The position numbers and the translations under genes were made by a program. 6,676 nucleotides of DNA from Planctomycetota bacterium. GTDB lineage: Bacteria; Planctomycetota; Planctomycetia; Pirellulales; Pirellulaceae. Below the pieces are notes generated by a model. It was given only the letters and a program-made list of their open reading frames with translations. It ran no database searches and was not told the DNA's origin. Location of the stretch: contig JAHWKS010000320.1 of assembly GCA_019347795.1 (NCBI GenBank), forward strand, positions 1 through 6,676, read 5' to 3'. Shown here in pieces: positions 1-6,607 of this stretch; position 1 is the first letter of the stretch; each line of letters starts with the position of its first letter.

Positions 1-1246
1 CGAGCATCTCCGGCCGCACCGTCGGCGGTGGATCGTGAATCGCCACCTTCACCTCGAGCGTGTTCTTCTGGATGTTCGCCTTCGACGTCGGCAGCAAGAC
101 GGCGCCGTAGAGGGCTTCGGCCGACGAGGCGGTCTCGATCGTCACCGGCTGGCCCGACGCCACCAGCGGAACATCCTCCAAACGCACGTCCACGCGGACT
201 TGCAGCATCTGCGGATCGTAGAGGCTCGCCACGGCGCCGGCGCCGTGCTGCCCATCGGAATTCCGACCGGCGACGCGCGTGCCGGGACTGGACAGCAGCT
301 CAAGCACTCGCCCCGGCGTCGGCGCCCGCACGACCATCCGCTCCAGTCGCAGCTTCGCCGCCTCGACTTGCGCCGCGGCAAGGCGCTTTCGCGCTTCGGC
401 CGCTTGCACTGCAGCTTCCGCCTCGGCCAATTGGCGGGACTCCTCCACCAGCAACTCCCGCTGCGTGGCCAGGGCGGCGCGCTTCCGCCGCAGCGCCGCG
501 ATTTGCCGCTCCAAACGGGGACCGTACCCGCGAAGCTCCTCCAACCGCGAGGCGGCCTGGTCATGCTCGCTCTGGGCCTGTTGGATATTGACCCCCGCCA
601 CGGCCCCACGAGACGCTTGCTTGCTCGCCAGCGACTGATGGGCGAAGTCGAGCCGCGCTTCGGCCGCCTGAATTTGGTAGGGCAACTGGCTCAACTCCGT
701 CTCCGCTTGCGCGAGCTGCGACTCGGCCTCCGCCAGCGCCGCCTCCAAATGGACCGGCTGCTCGCTGCGCAACCGGGCTGCTGTGAGTTCGGCCTGGGCG
801 CTTTCCACGTCCGCCTCGCGCAACTGCAGTTCGGCTTCGGCCTGCTCCAGCGCGATGCGGGCGTCGGCGTCGATCAGGCGGGCGACCGGCTCGCCCGTCT
901 CGACCGCTTGCCCTTCCACGACGAGCAGTTCTTCGATCACGCCTTCGGTCAAGGCCGCGGCGAGAACCGCCGTCGGCCGCGGCTCGACCCACCCCGGCGC
1001 CTGGAAAAGCGGCGTTCCGCTCTTCTGCACTTCCGCCCGTGTGACCACGACCGGCACGACCGTCACCGGCGTCGCCGGGAGAAAGCGATCGCGCATCGCC
1101 CACGCCAGCAGCGAGGCGAAGCCCAGCAGCACGCCCGCCGGCAGGACGTACCGCGAGATGACGTGACGGCGTCGTCCCTCGGGTCGATTCTCGGCCGCCG
1201 GCCGGCGGTCGATCGCCAATTGGCGGAGATCGTGGGTCGTGGTCAT
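1..1246 (-). CDS. HlyD/AcrA-type membrane-fusion (periplasmic adaptor) protein, C-terminus cut off by the left edge
   Basis: A continuous minus-strand frame of 415 codons starts at ATG 1246 and reaches base 1 without a stop, so the C-terminus is missing. The N-terminus is basic and is followed by one membrane anchor (about residues 33-51, around [13 protein letters not shown]). The first half of a lipoyl domain follows (about 85-125, with [20 protein letters not shown]). A very long Ala/Glu/Gln-rich coiled coil covers about 127-302, then the second lipoyl half (304-326, [15 protein letters not shown]) and the start of the beta-barrel (342-372, [13 protein letters not shown]...GQPVTIE). This domain order is that of HlyD/DevB/MacA adaptors, which bridge an inner-membrane transporter to the outer membrane. 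It starts 8 nt after the lipoprotein stop, so the two are translationally close. The SD is weak (a GAAGTGA stretch overlapping that stop). The substrate cannot be told from sequence. Confidence 0.93.
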   Translation of the reverse strand, partial: MTTTHDLRQLAIDRRPAAENRPEGRRRHVISRYVLPAGVLLGFASLLAWAMRDRFLPATPVTVVPVVVTRAEVQKSGTPLFQAPGWVEPRPTAVLAAALTEGVIEELLVVEGQAVETGEPVARLIDADARIALEQAEAELQLREADVESAQAELTAARLRSEQPVHLEAALAEAESQLAQAETELSQLPYQIQAAEARLDFAHQSLASKQASRGAVAGVNIQQAQSEHDQAASRLEELRGYGPRLERQIAALRRKRAALATQRELLVEESRQLAEAEAAVQAAEARKRLAAAQVEAAKLRLERMVVRAPTPGRVLELLSSPGTRVAGRNSDGQHGAGAVASLYDPQMLQVRVDVRLEDVPLVASGQPVTIETASSAEALYGAVLLPTSKANIQKNTLEVKVAIHDPPPTVRPEML

Positions 1247-1254
1247 GGCAGGGT

Positions 1255-1779
1255 TCACTTCACGTGGATGCCGGTGGCCAGGATGGTCAGGTTCCCCGCG
1301 TCATCGCGCTGGGCCTTCCCCTGGACGGTGACGGTGCTTAACTCCTCCACGCCCAGCAGCTCGCGGGCGTCGGAGTTGACGAGCTGTCCCTGCTCGTTCA
1401 CGACCTTGACCACCGCCTTGTTGTCCTTCAGCAGGTTCAAATCGCAGCAGTAATCCCACGGCGTGGGGCAGCCTTCCTCCGCCGGGCACGGTTGCAGCTT
1501 GGGATCGACAATCGTGAAAGCAGCCGCGCCGTCGATGAACGGCTCGTGGTCGCCGCCGATCCGGCCGACGACCGTCACGTCGTCGCCGTCTTGGGCGCTT
1601 TCCCGCGCTTCGGCGACTCCCTTTGCGTCTGCCGGTTCGGCGGCGAGGACGTAATCGCCTCCGGACGCGCCGCCCGAGGCGCTGTTGCCGCCGCCGGCGA
1701 CGTCCGTCGTTCCTTGCGTGCAGCCCACGGCCGACAAGGTCGCGAGCAGCATCCCGGCCAATACAGGTCGAAGATTCAT
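1255..1779 (-). CDS. small lipoprotein with a probable OB-like beta domain and a Cys cluster
   Basis: This 174-residue protein begins with a lipoprotein signal ([20 protein letters not shown], lipidated Cys20), followed by a Gly/Ser/Thr linker (21-42). A compact domain of about 130 residues follows. Alternating strands such as [11 protein letters not shown] (66-76), AAAFTIVDP (85-93), [10 protein letters not shown] (122-131) and [10 protein letters not shown] (148-157) suggest a small OB-like barrel; this is my reading of the pattern, not a family match. Four cysteines lie in one loop (98, 104, 111, 112; C-x5-C-x6-CC), suited to a metal site or disulfides. ATG 1779 was chosen over the in-frame ATG at 1821. 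It has GAGGAG 9 nt upstream and places the hydrophobic stretch at the N-terminus, and the longer form would overlap the permease stop. It lies between the permease and the adaptor, so a periplasmic accessory role in export is likely. I do not recognise a named family. Confidence 0.87.
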   Translation of the reverse strand: MNLRPVLAGMLLATLSAVGCTQGTTDVAGGGNSASGGASGGDYVLAAEPADAKGVAEARESAQDGDDVTVVGRIGGDHEPFIDGAAAFTIVDPKLQPCPAEEGCPTPWDYCCDLNLLKDNKAVVKVVNEQGQLVNSDARELLGVEELSTVTVQGKAQRDDAGNLTILATGIHVK

Positions 1780-1788
1780 TCGATCCAA

Positions 1789-1794
1789 CTCCTC
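1789..1794 (-). promoter_or_regulatory. Shine-Dalgarno site of the lipoprotein gene
   Basis: GAGGAG read on the minus strand, 9 nt before ATG 1779. It decides the start, because the alternative upstream ATG (1821) would lengthen the protein by 14 residues in front of the signal peptide. Confidence 0.7.
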
Positions 1795-1817
1795 AAACAA
1801 AGTAACGAAGCACAACC

Positions 1818-2987
1818 TCAAAACGCTTTGAGACTTTCGGCCACCGGCATCCGCATCGCGCGGATGGCCGGCGGAATGGCGCCGATCACGCCGATCGCCA
1901 GTCCGGCGCCGCAGCCGATGAGGATCGCCGTGCTATCGACGTGGAGCGTGAAGGCGCCCATCGTGAACCGCACCGCCATCCCGTTCACGAGCACCAAGGC
2001 CGCGAACCCCGCCACCAGCGACGCCGCCGCGGAGAGCAGCACAGCCTCTTGCATCAATCCCAGCAAGATCGCCCGGCGGCGGAAGCCGATCGCCTGCAGC
2101 GTGGCCAGCTCCCGCACGCGTCCCATCACCGCGCCGTACATGGTGTTGATTCCCGAGAACACGCCCGCCCCGGAGATCAGGAACACCACCAGCCACGCCA
2201 GCATTCGCACGGGGCGATAGTGCTTTTGCAGGGTAGCGTAGTATTCGGTTTCGGCCGTCGCCTGCAGCTCCAGATCGACCCGCTCCTTGCAAAACAGCTT
2301 CACTTCCGCGGGCGACGCCCCCGGCGTCAGGAGGATCGCCGTCAGGCTCAGGTCCTGCCGCTTGAGCGCCTGCTGAAAATCCGTTACGCGGCACCACACT
2401 TCTGATTCGAGGGCCGAGCCGGCGGCGGCGAATCGGCCGGAGATGTTCCAGTCGCGTCCTTCGAAGCGGAGCGTCTCGCCGATCGCCAGCCGAGCGGGAT
2501 CGCATCCCAACTTGGCGTGGACCAGGCGGCCAATGATCACTTCGCCGGCGCCCGGCCACTGTCCCTCGACAAGCTGCACCTTCCTCCGCACCAGCGGCGC
2601 CGTTTGCGTCACGCCGCGCACCAGTCCCAAAGCGCCTTGCGAGTTCTCGTCGACGGCGATGCGCGAGCCGAGGTACAACTCCGGCGAGATGTGCTGAACG
2701 CCGAACCGGCGATGAACCCCCGTCACACTGGCCGCCAGCAGCCCAGGCGTCTGCGCGGCGATGGCCGAGTTTTCGATGCTCCCCTCGGCCCCCAGCGAGT
2801 AGACCAGCACCACCTGCGGATCGCCGCTCACCGCCAGCGATCGCTCCAATCCTCGGATGAAGCCGACGATCACGAACACCAGCAGCACCACCACCGAGAG
2901 CGCTCCCAGCGTCAGCAGGGTGCGCGTCGGCCGGCGCAGGAGGTTGCGCACTCCGTATTCCCAGGGCAGCAATTTCAGGCGAAACAT
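1818..2987 (-). CDS. ABC transporter permease of the FtsX/MacB (DevC-like) type
   Basis: A 389-residue inner-membrane permease with the four-helix FtsX/MacB plan. It has a basic N-terminus ([13 protein letters not shown]), TM1 at about 24-45, and a periplasmic core domain at about 46-260. TM2 lies at about 262-283, then a cytoplasmic segment [20 protein letters not shown] (about 289-308), then TM3 and TM4 up to the C-terminal PVAESLKAF. The [10 protein letters not shown] stretch is the FtsX-family hallmark that contacts the partner ATPase. Proteins of this class use ATP-driven conformational change to move lipids, peptides or small molecules, or to drive an adaptor. ATG 2987 is preferred to the in-frame ATG at 3029 because AAAGGA lies 6 nt upstream and the basic N-terminus then begins the protein. 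The neighbouring adaptor fits a DevBC/MacAB-like complex. No ATPase gene is present in the window. Confidence 0.94.
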   Translation of the reverse strand: MFRLKLLPWEYGVRNLLRRPTRTLLTLGALSVVVLLVFVIVGFIRGLERSLAVSGDPQVVLVYSLGAEGSIENSAIAAQTPGLLAASVTGVHRRFGVQHISPELYLGSRIAVDENSQGALGLVRGVTQTAPLVRRKVQLVEGQWPGAGEVIIGRLVHAKLGCDPARLAIGETLRFEGRDWNISGRFAAAGSALESEVWCRVTDFQQALKRQDLSLTAILLTPGASPAEVKLFCKERVDLELQATAETEYYATLQKHYRPVRMLAWLVVFLISGAGVFSGINTMYGAVMGRVRELATLQAIGFRRRAILLGLMQEAVLLSAAASLVAGFAALVLVNGMAVRFTMGAFTLHVDSTAILIGCGAGLAIGVIGAIPPAIRAMRMPVAESLKAF

Positions 2988-2993
2988 CTCCGA

Positions 2994-2999
2994 TCCTTT
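2994..2999 (-). promoter_or_regulatory. Shine-Dalgarno site of the permease gene
   Basis: AAAGGA read on the minus strand, 6 nt before ATG 2987. It supports this start over the upstream in-frame ATG at 3029. Confidence 0.65.
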
Positions 3000-3072
3000 G
3001 CTCCAGCGGCGCAAAAAGAAGCCGAGCATTCGCGCAGCACTTCAACACAGGCGCGAACACAGCGCGGCCGGA

Positions 3073-3534
3073 TCAGATAAGAAGCGACTCGATGAGCAGC
3101 CGGTAGACGCGGCCGCCATTGAACCGACAGTCGCCGAGGGCGGGAATGGGAGAAACATCCCTCCCCACGGCCAATAAGAGACGAGCCTGCGAGTCAGCCG
3201 GATTGCGATGAAGCGGAATCAGCTCTTCGGACGCCTCGCAGACATCCAATTCCGGGACCGCCGAGTCGGCAATCGCTCCCTGGCAAAGGCACTGGCAGCA
3301 GCCATCGTCGCGAGGAAAGCCGGGAAGCGGATGCGGCTGTCGGTCGGCGGTGGTTCCGTCGGGGCCGTGATCGCGGCGATTCGCGAGGTGGTTGCCGCCG
3401 CAATGGGCACAACACGAACGGGCGCCGACCGATGTCTGCGCGCTCCCCCCTAGCGATGCGCCCAAGCAATTAAAGGGGCAAATCACCAGGCAGGCGACGA
3501 GCACGATGTGCAAGAAAAACTGCACAGATCCCAA
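3073..3534 (-). CDS. Cys-rich secreted small protein, first gene of the export operon
   Basis: A protein of about 153 residues whose hydrophobic N-terminus (QFFLHIVLVACLVICPFNCLG, about 5-25) acts as a signal peptide or anchor. The mature part has two cysteine clusters, CCAHC (41-45) and CCQCLC (79-84). A His/Arg/Pro-rich segment between them carries His49, His56 and His68. The C-terminal part is a plain polar/hydrophobic domain without a motif I can name. Cys and His spaced like this suggest metal binding or disulfides in the periplasm; that is inference. No ATG fits the start: TTG 3534 is used here, GTG 3525 is the alternative, and neither has a clear SD. The sigma70-like promoter just upstream would leave a leader of only about 20 nt, which supports a start here. 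It is followed by the permease after 85 nt. I have the impression that similar Cys-rich leaders precede planctomycete efflux operons, but cannot confirm it here. Confidence 0.78.
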   Translation of the reverse strand: MGSVQFFLHIVLVACLVICPFNCLGASLGGSAQTSVGARSCCAHCGGNHLANRRDHGPDGTTADRQPHPLPGFPRDDGCCQCLCQGAIADSAVPELDVCEASEELIPLHRNPADSQARLLLAVGRDVSPIPALGDCRFNGGRVYRLLIESLLI

Positions 3535-3559
3535 GGGTCAAACGGAAAGGGTTACGTAA

Positions 3560-3588
3560 AATATACCCGCTTTCGCGTCCAAAATCAA
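3560..3588 (-). promoter_or_regulatory. sigma70-like promoter of the export operon
   Basis: On the minus strand, TTGATT (3583-3588) and TATATT (3560-3565) are separated by exactly 17 nt. Transcription would begin near 3553, about 20 nt before the TTG start of the Cys-rich protein. The AT-rich -10 stands out in GC-rich surroundings. The short leader leaves no room for a long regulatory 5' UTR. Confidence 0.65.
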
Positions 3589-3703
3589 ACATCGGTCGAT
3601 CGGCGCCGCGGCGTCCAGGGGAAAATGGTCACGGTTTCACGCTTCGTTGAATCCGTGTCCGCAGCGAGCGAGGTCAAACGCGATCGTCTTCACTAAACTA
3701 AGC
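3589..3703. other. divergent intergenic spacer without a recognisable element
   Basis: This part of the 429-nt gap between the divergent genes lies between the two promoters. I see no gene, tRNA or clear operator here. A few short GC palindromes (for example GGCGCC near 3602) are expected by chance at this composition. Confidence 0.5.
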
Positions 3704-3732
3704 GTGACGCCGGTGAGCCGCCGCGCTAGAAT
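3704..3732 (+). promoter_or_regulatory. probable sigma70-like promoter of the amidohydrolase gene
   Basis: GTGACG (3704-3709) and TAGAAT (3727-3732) are 17 nt apart on the plus strand. The start point would be near 3739, giving a leader of about 180-225 nt that contains the hairpin repeat. The -35 box is a weaker match than that of the opposing promoter. Confidence 0.5.
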
Positions 3733-3854
3733 AGAGAACTGCGACGAAAGCGGGACGTCCTTCCTTGTCCTTGTGCTGACCTTCTTTGAGCTTTGAGCGA
3801 AACCATGCCCACCGCCGTGCCGCGACCAGCCGCATCCAACGATTACTCGGCTTT

Positions 3855-3943
3855 CTGTCGCCCCTTCAGGGCTTCGACGGGTGGTTGTCTCTATCGTCCA
3901 GGGGCTTGCGCCCCTGGCTACATGCTGTCGCCCCGTCGGGGCT
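3855..3943 (+). repeat. GC-rich three-hairpin repeat (REP-like, planctomycete type)
   Basis: Two 19-nt direct copies starting CTGTCGCCCC (3855-3873 and 3925-3943, two mismatches) flank a perfect hairpin at 3898-3917, with arms CCAGGGGC and GCCCCTGG and loop TTGC. Each flanking copy is itself a hairpin: GCCC/GGGC at 3860-3872 (imperfect) and GCCCC/GGGGC at 3930-3942 (perfect, loop GTC). None has a following T-run, so they are not ordinary terminators. From memory, elements of this form recur between genes in planctomycete genomes and produce spurious peptides such as GACAPGYMLSP. That recurrence cannot be tested from this window. The element lies in the leader of the amidohydrolase gene and may reach into its coding region. 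Confidence 0.72.
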
Positions 3944-3963
3944 GGAATCTTCCACTTTGGCTT

Positions 3964-5430
3964 ATGCAGACTTTCCTATTTGTCCTGCTCATGGCGGTTC
4001 CCGCGGCGGACGCGATTGCTCAGAAGGAGGCTCTTTACGACTCGATCAACCGTCGCGATGAGGCGTCCTGGCAGGCGGCGATGAAAATTTGGGAGTGGGC
4101 CGAGCCGGGATATCAGGAGACGAAATCGTCGGCCCTGCTGGCCGAGATGCTCGAGGAGGCGGGGTTCGAGACTACATGGGGCGCGGCGGACATTCCCACG
4201 GCCTTTACGGCCGAGTTCGGCGAAGGGAAGCCGGTCATCGGCATCTTGGGCGAGTACGACGCGCTCCCGGGCTTGTCGCAAGAGGCGGTTCCGCAGCGCG
4301 ATCCGCGCGAGGAGACGGAGTGGGGACACGCCTGCGGGCATCATCTCTTCGGCGTCGCATCGGCCTCCGCCGCGATTGCGATCGCCGAGCAGATTCGGGA
4401 GGGGAATCTCCAGGGGACGGTGCGGTTCTATGGATGTCCCGCGGAGGAAGGAGGCGGGGCGAAGGTGTTCATGGTCCGCGAGGGGCTCTTCGCCGACTGC
4501 GACGCAGCCTTGCACTGGCATCCTTCCAGCCGCAATTCGGCGGGAGACAAAAGCTCGCTGGCGCGGATCGCGGCGAAGTTCCGCTTCTTCGGCAATCCGG
4601 CCCACGCCGCCGGCGCCCCCGACCAGGGCCGCTCGGCGCTGGACGCGGTCGAGCTGACCAACCACGCGACGCAACTGCTGCGGGAGCACACTCCCGACTT
4701 CACGCGCATCCATCACGTGATTACCGACGGCGGCTCGGCGCCGAACATCGTGCCGGAGTTCGCCGAGGTGTACTACTACATCCGCCACCCGCAGTCGAAG
4801 GTGCTCCGCCCTCTCTACCGCCGGCTGCAGCTTTGCGCCGAAGCGGGAGCGCTGGCGACGGAGACGACGCTGGAGATCGACTATCAAGGCGGCATCCGCG
4901 AGATCCTGCCCAACAACGCCCTGGCGCAGGTCGCGCTGAAGAACTTGCAGGAGCTGAACGATCTCGAAATCCCGGCCGGCGAGCAGCCCTTTGCCGCACG
5001 GCTCCAGCAGACGCTTTCGCAGCCGCAGCCGCTGGAGGATGTCGGGCAGGTCTACGATCAAAGCGGCACGTTCGGAACCGGCTCGACCGACGTCGGGGAT
5101 GTCTCCTGGGTCACGCCCACCTCGGGCTTCACCACCGCATGCTGGGTCCCGGGCACGCCGGGCCACTCCTGGCAGGCGACCGCCTGCGGCGCCACGCCCC
5201 AAGCCCGTCGCGGGATGAACCTGGCGGCGCGGGTGCTGGCGGCCACGGCGTGGGACATCTACACCAACCCGCAACTCTTGGAAGCGGCGAAGGCGGAGCA
5301 TCGCAAGCGAGTCGGCGAGGTAGAGTACGAGTCGCTCCTCCTCCCCGGCCAGCCGCCGCCGCTGGACTACCGCAAGCCGCCGAAGCGCCAGCAGTTGGCG
5401 ACCAAGGAAAAACCGTCGGAAGCGAACTGA
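3964..5430 (+). CDS. secreted M20-family amidohydrolase, AbgB-like (aminobenzoyl-glutamate utilisation protein B type)
   Basis: A 488-residue metallohydrolase of peptidase family M20, subgroup M20D. It has the expected metal and catalytic motifs in order: GEYDALPG (96-103), HACGHH (122-127), PAEEG (159-163) and HWH (184-186). A lid/dimerisation domain begins at GNPAHAAG (210-217), and the C-terminal catalytic part contains DVSW (379-382) and GTPGHSWQ (about 397-404). The length is close to E. coli AbgB. That family hydrolyses amide bonds such as p-aminobenzoyl-glutamate, but the substrate here is not known. The N-terminus MQTFLFVLLMAVPAADAIA is a signal peptide, so the enzyme would be exported, unlike the cytoplasmic E. 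coli protein. The start is uncertain. ATG 3964 gives a signal peptide with no basic residue. In-frame ATG 3922 lies in the hairpin repeat and would add SPRRGW in front. Neither has an SD. The frame stays open back to 3793, but that part is repeat and leader. Confidence 0.93.
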   Translation: MQTFLFVLLMAVPAADAIAQKEALYDSINRRDEASWQAAMKIWEWAEPGYQETKSSALLAEMLEEAGFETTWGAADIPTAFTAEFGEGKPVIGILGEYDALPGLSQEAVPQRDPREETEWGHACGHHLFGVASASAAIAIAEQIREGNLQGTVRFYGCPAEEGGGAKVFMVREGLFADCDAALHWHPSSRNSAGDKSSLARIAAKFRFFGNPAHAAGAPDQGRSALDAVELTNHATQLLREHTPDFTRIHHVITDGGSAPNIVPEFAEVYYYIRHPQSKVLRPLYRRLQLCAEAGALATETTLEIDYQGGIREILPNNALAQVALKNLQELNDLEIPAGEQPFAARLQQTLSQPQPLEDVGQVYDQSGTFGTGSTDVGDVSWVTPTSGFTTACWVPGTPGHSWQATACGATPQARRGMNLAARVLAATAWDIYTNPQLLEAAKAEHRKRVGEVEYESLLLPGQPPPLDYRKPPKRQQLATKEKPSEAN

Positions 5431-5564
5431 CGACCAGCGCCCGCGGAATCCGCCGTTCAATCGCGTCGATCGGAATGAGTCACCTGTTCGCGGCGAATTA
5501 TCGCGTTGAAGTCGGGCGCCGCCGATAAGAGGTAAATCGGGATCGCGCCTCCGAGTTGGACCGT

Positions 5565-6173
5565 ATGGGAAAGCGACGCGATCCGTCTTCGACTGCTCCC
5601 GCCACGGCACGACGCCGCATGTTCCGTCGCCATTTCCGCGCGATGTATCGCTTGCAGAGCCGCCGCCTGAGGCGGTTCGTAATGCACTCGGTCTTGCACG
5701 CCGACGACCCGCCGCACCGCCTGGCGCTGGGGGCGGCGATCGGCATCTTCGTCACGTTCACCCCCACGGTCGGCATCCAGATGCTGGTCGCGATCTTCCT
5801 GGCGTGGCTCTTGCGGGCGAACAAGGCGATCGGAGTCCCGCTGGTGTGGATCTCCAACCCGGCCACGTTCGTGCCGATGTATTACCCGTGCTACGTCGTG
5901 GGGCGGCTGATTCTGCGGCGCCCGCCGATCGAGCCCGGCTGGTGGAAAGAGCTGGCGGACCCGCCGGGCGGTTGGAGCACAGCGATCTCGTTCTACTGGA
6001 CGAAGTTCCTGGAGATCGCGCTCCCGCTGTGGGTCGGCTGCCTGGTGGTCGGGCTGACCCTCGGCTATCTCACGTACCACTTTACCTATCGGGCCATCTG
6101 CGCTTACCGGATGCGCCGCTGGGGCCAATTGATGCCCCCCTCGGCCAAAACGCCGAAAGCCGGTCCGCGGTGA
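5565..6173 (+). CDS. DUF2062 domain membrane protein
   Basis: A 202-residue protein with a basic N-terminus (about 1-45, many Arg) and the DUF2062 core at about 50-115. The core includes HRLALGAAIGIFVTFTPTVG, a hydrophobic helix and the conserved WISNPATFVPMYY stretch. A second hydrophobic helix lies at about 150-172, and the tail is basic. The family is widespread in bacteria, sits in the inner membrane and has no settled function. ATG 5565 is used; in-frame TTG 5556 and ATG 5619 are alternatives, and none has a strong SD. The gene lies 134 nt after the amidohydrolase on the same strand. No convincing promoter or terminator is visible in that gap, so co-transcription is possible. Confidence 0.9.
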   Translation: MGKRRDPSSTAPATARRRMFRRHFRAMYRLQSRRLRRFVMHSVLHADDPPHRLALGAAIGIFVTFTPTVGIQMLVAIFLAWLLRANKAIGVPLVWISNPATFVPMYYPCYVVGRLILRRPPIEPGWWKELADPPGGWSTAISFYWTKFLEIALPLWVGCLVVGLTLGYLTYHFTYRAICAYRMRRWGQLMPPSAKTPKAGPR

Positions 6174-6227
6174 AGCGAACCTTTCGCGGCGCGGAGCGTC
6201 CCACCTTTCAGATGCTCTTGGCGATCC

Positions 6228-6299
6228 AGCTCGATGGTGAAACGGACATCATTCCGCGCTTCGAACGCGGCGTTCCAGGTTCGAATCCTGGTCGGGCTG
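6228..6299 (+). tRNA. trnR: tRNA-Arg (anticodon UCG)
   Basis: A complete 72-nt cloverleaf can be drawn. Acceptor arms are AGCTCGA and TCGGGCT (one T-G wobble). T8-G9 is followed by D-stem GTGA/TCAT (G-T wobble at 10-25) with loop AACGGACA, which has A14, A15, G18-G19, A20 and A21. The anticodon stem is CCGCG/CGCGG with loop CTTCGAA, anticodon TCG at 6261-6263. A 4-nt variable loop CGTT is followed by T-stem CCAGG/CCTGG with loop TTCGAAT, then discriminator G73. A20, C35 and G73 agree with known bacterial arginine identity elements. Residue 26 is T rather than the usual purine. The 3' CCA is not encoded (CTG follows) and would have to be added. It should read CGA codons. No clear promoter or terminator is visible. 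It lies 54 nt after the DUF2062 gene and converges with the DUF4351 gene. Confidence 0.88.
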
Positions 6300-6316
6300 C
6301 TGACGACGCTCGACAA

Positions 6317-6607
6317 CTACTTGGGCTCTCGCTCCAGCCAGCTCTCCAGGTCCCCCAGCGATTGAAATCGCAGAAGGTCCTTGCCGAGTTTCTGCAATTG
6401 CTCGACGTCAAGCGCCCGAATTCGCTGCTCGGTTTCGCCGGGCAAATCGCCGCAGAGCTCCGTCAACTGCATCAGGAAAGTCTCGGTCGTACTGCGCCTT
6501 ATCGCAACTCGCTCCACGGATGTTATGTACGTCACCTGTTGCTCCTTCTCGAACGCATTCAATTCCTCTTGGAACCGCTCCTCCAAGTCAACTCGAAGGT
6601 GAATCAT
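6317..6607 (-). CDS. C-terminal part of an Rpn/PD-(D/E)XK-type protein with DUF4351 tail, probably partial or a remnant
   Basis: From ATG 6607 this encodes 96 residues. The first part (LEERFQEELNAFEKEQQVTYITSVERV) resembles the segment that follows the nuclease core in Rpn/transposase-like PD-(D/E)XK proteins of cyanobacteria and planctomycetes. The last 45 residues (LPGETEQRIRALDVEQLQ... SLGDLESWL) match the DUF4351 C-terminal domain from memory. The nuclease core itself is absent. The frame stays open upstream to the window edge (22 codons to 6676). WLM just before the ATG fits the family pattern W-hydrophobic-M ahead of this segment, so the gene may continue beyond the window. Against that, GGAGG at 6617-6621 lies 9 nt before ATG 6607 and could start a short independent product. 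The usual Gly/Glu-rich linker between the two parts is shortened. It ends 17 nt from the tRNA 3' end, in convergent orientation. Confidence 0.62.
   Translation of the reverse strand: MIHLRVDLEERFQEELNAFEKEQQVTYITSVERVAIRRSTTETFLMQLTELCGDLPGETEQRIRALDVEQLQKLGKDLLRFQSLGDLESWLEREPK

Noticed and set aside
35..1453. Long plus-strand open frame of about 470 codons across the adaptor and lipoprotein genes
   Set aside because: It is rich in Arg, Leu and His with no domain, and it runs antisense to two genes with clear family motifs, signal sequences and SD sites. Antisense open frames are expected at this GC content.
3898..3917. Rho-independent terminator
   Set aside because: The stem is perfect but no T-run follows, and it lies upstream of a gene inside a repeated structure.
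3855..3943. CRISPR-like array
   Set aside because: Only two imperfect copies with one self-complementary spacer; no third repeat and no cas gene.
3793..3963. Coding extension of the amidohydrolase back to TTG 3793 or ATG 3805
   Set aside because: The added residues come from leader and repeat DNA, precede the signal peptide and would spoil it. Family length fits a start at 3964 or at most 3922.
3931..3966. Twin-arginine export signal in SPRRGWNL
   Set aside because: The residues after RR do not fit the Tat consensus well, and the codons come from the hairpin repeat. An ordinary Sec signal is the simpler reading.
5431..5564. Promoter between the amidohydrolase and DUF2062 genes (TTGAAG near 5506 with TAAGAG downstream)
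   Set aside because: The spacing is about 14 nt to TAAGAG and about 20 nt to the next AT-rich hexamer, so neither gives a credible pair.
3976..5610. Minus-strand open frame of about 540 codons, and a plus-strand frame at 4089-5528, over the amidohydrolase
   Set aside because: Both are low-complexity Arg/Gly/Ala-rich readings, while the frame 3964-5430 carries every M20 metal motif in order.
5457..6128. Minus-strand open frame opposite the DUF2062 gene
   Set aside because: Charged low-complexity sequence without motifs; the plus strand encodes the conserved WISNP region and membrane helices.
6104..6411. Two small minus-strand open frames crossing the tRNA
   Set aside because: Their PTRIRTWN and RPGFEPG stretches are the usual false peptides read from a tRNA T-arm.
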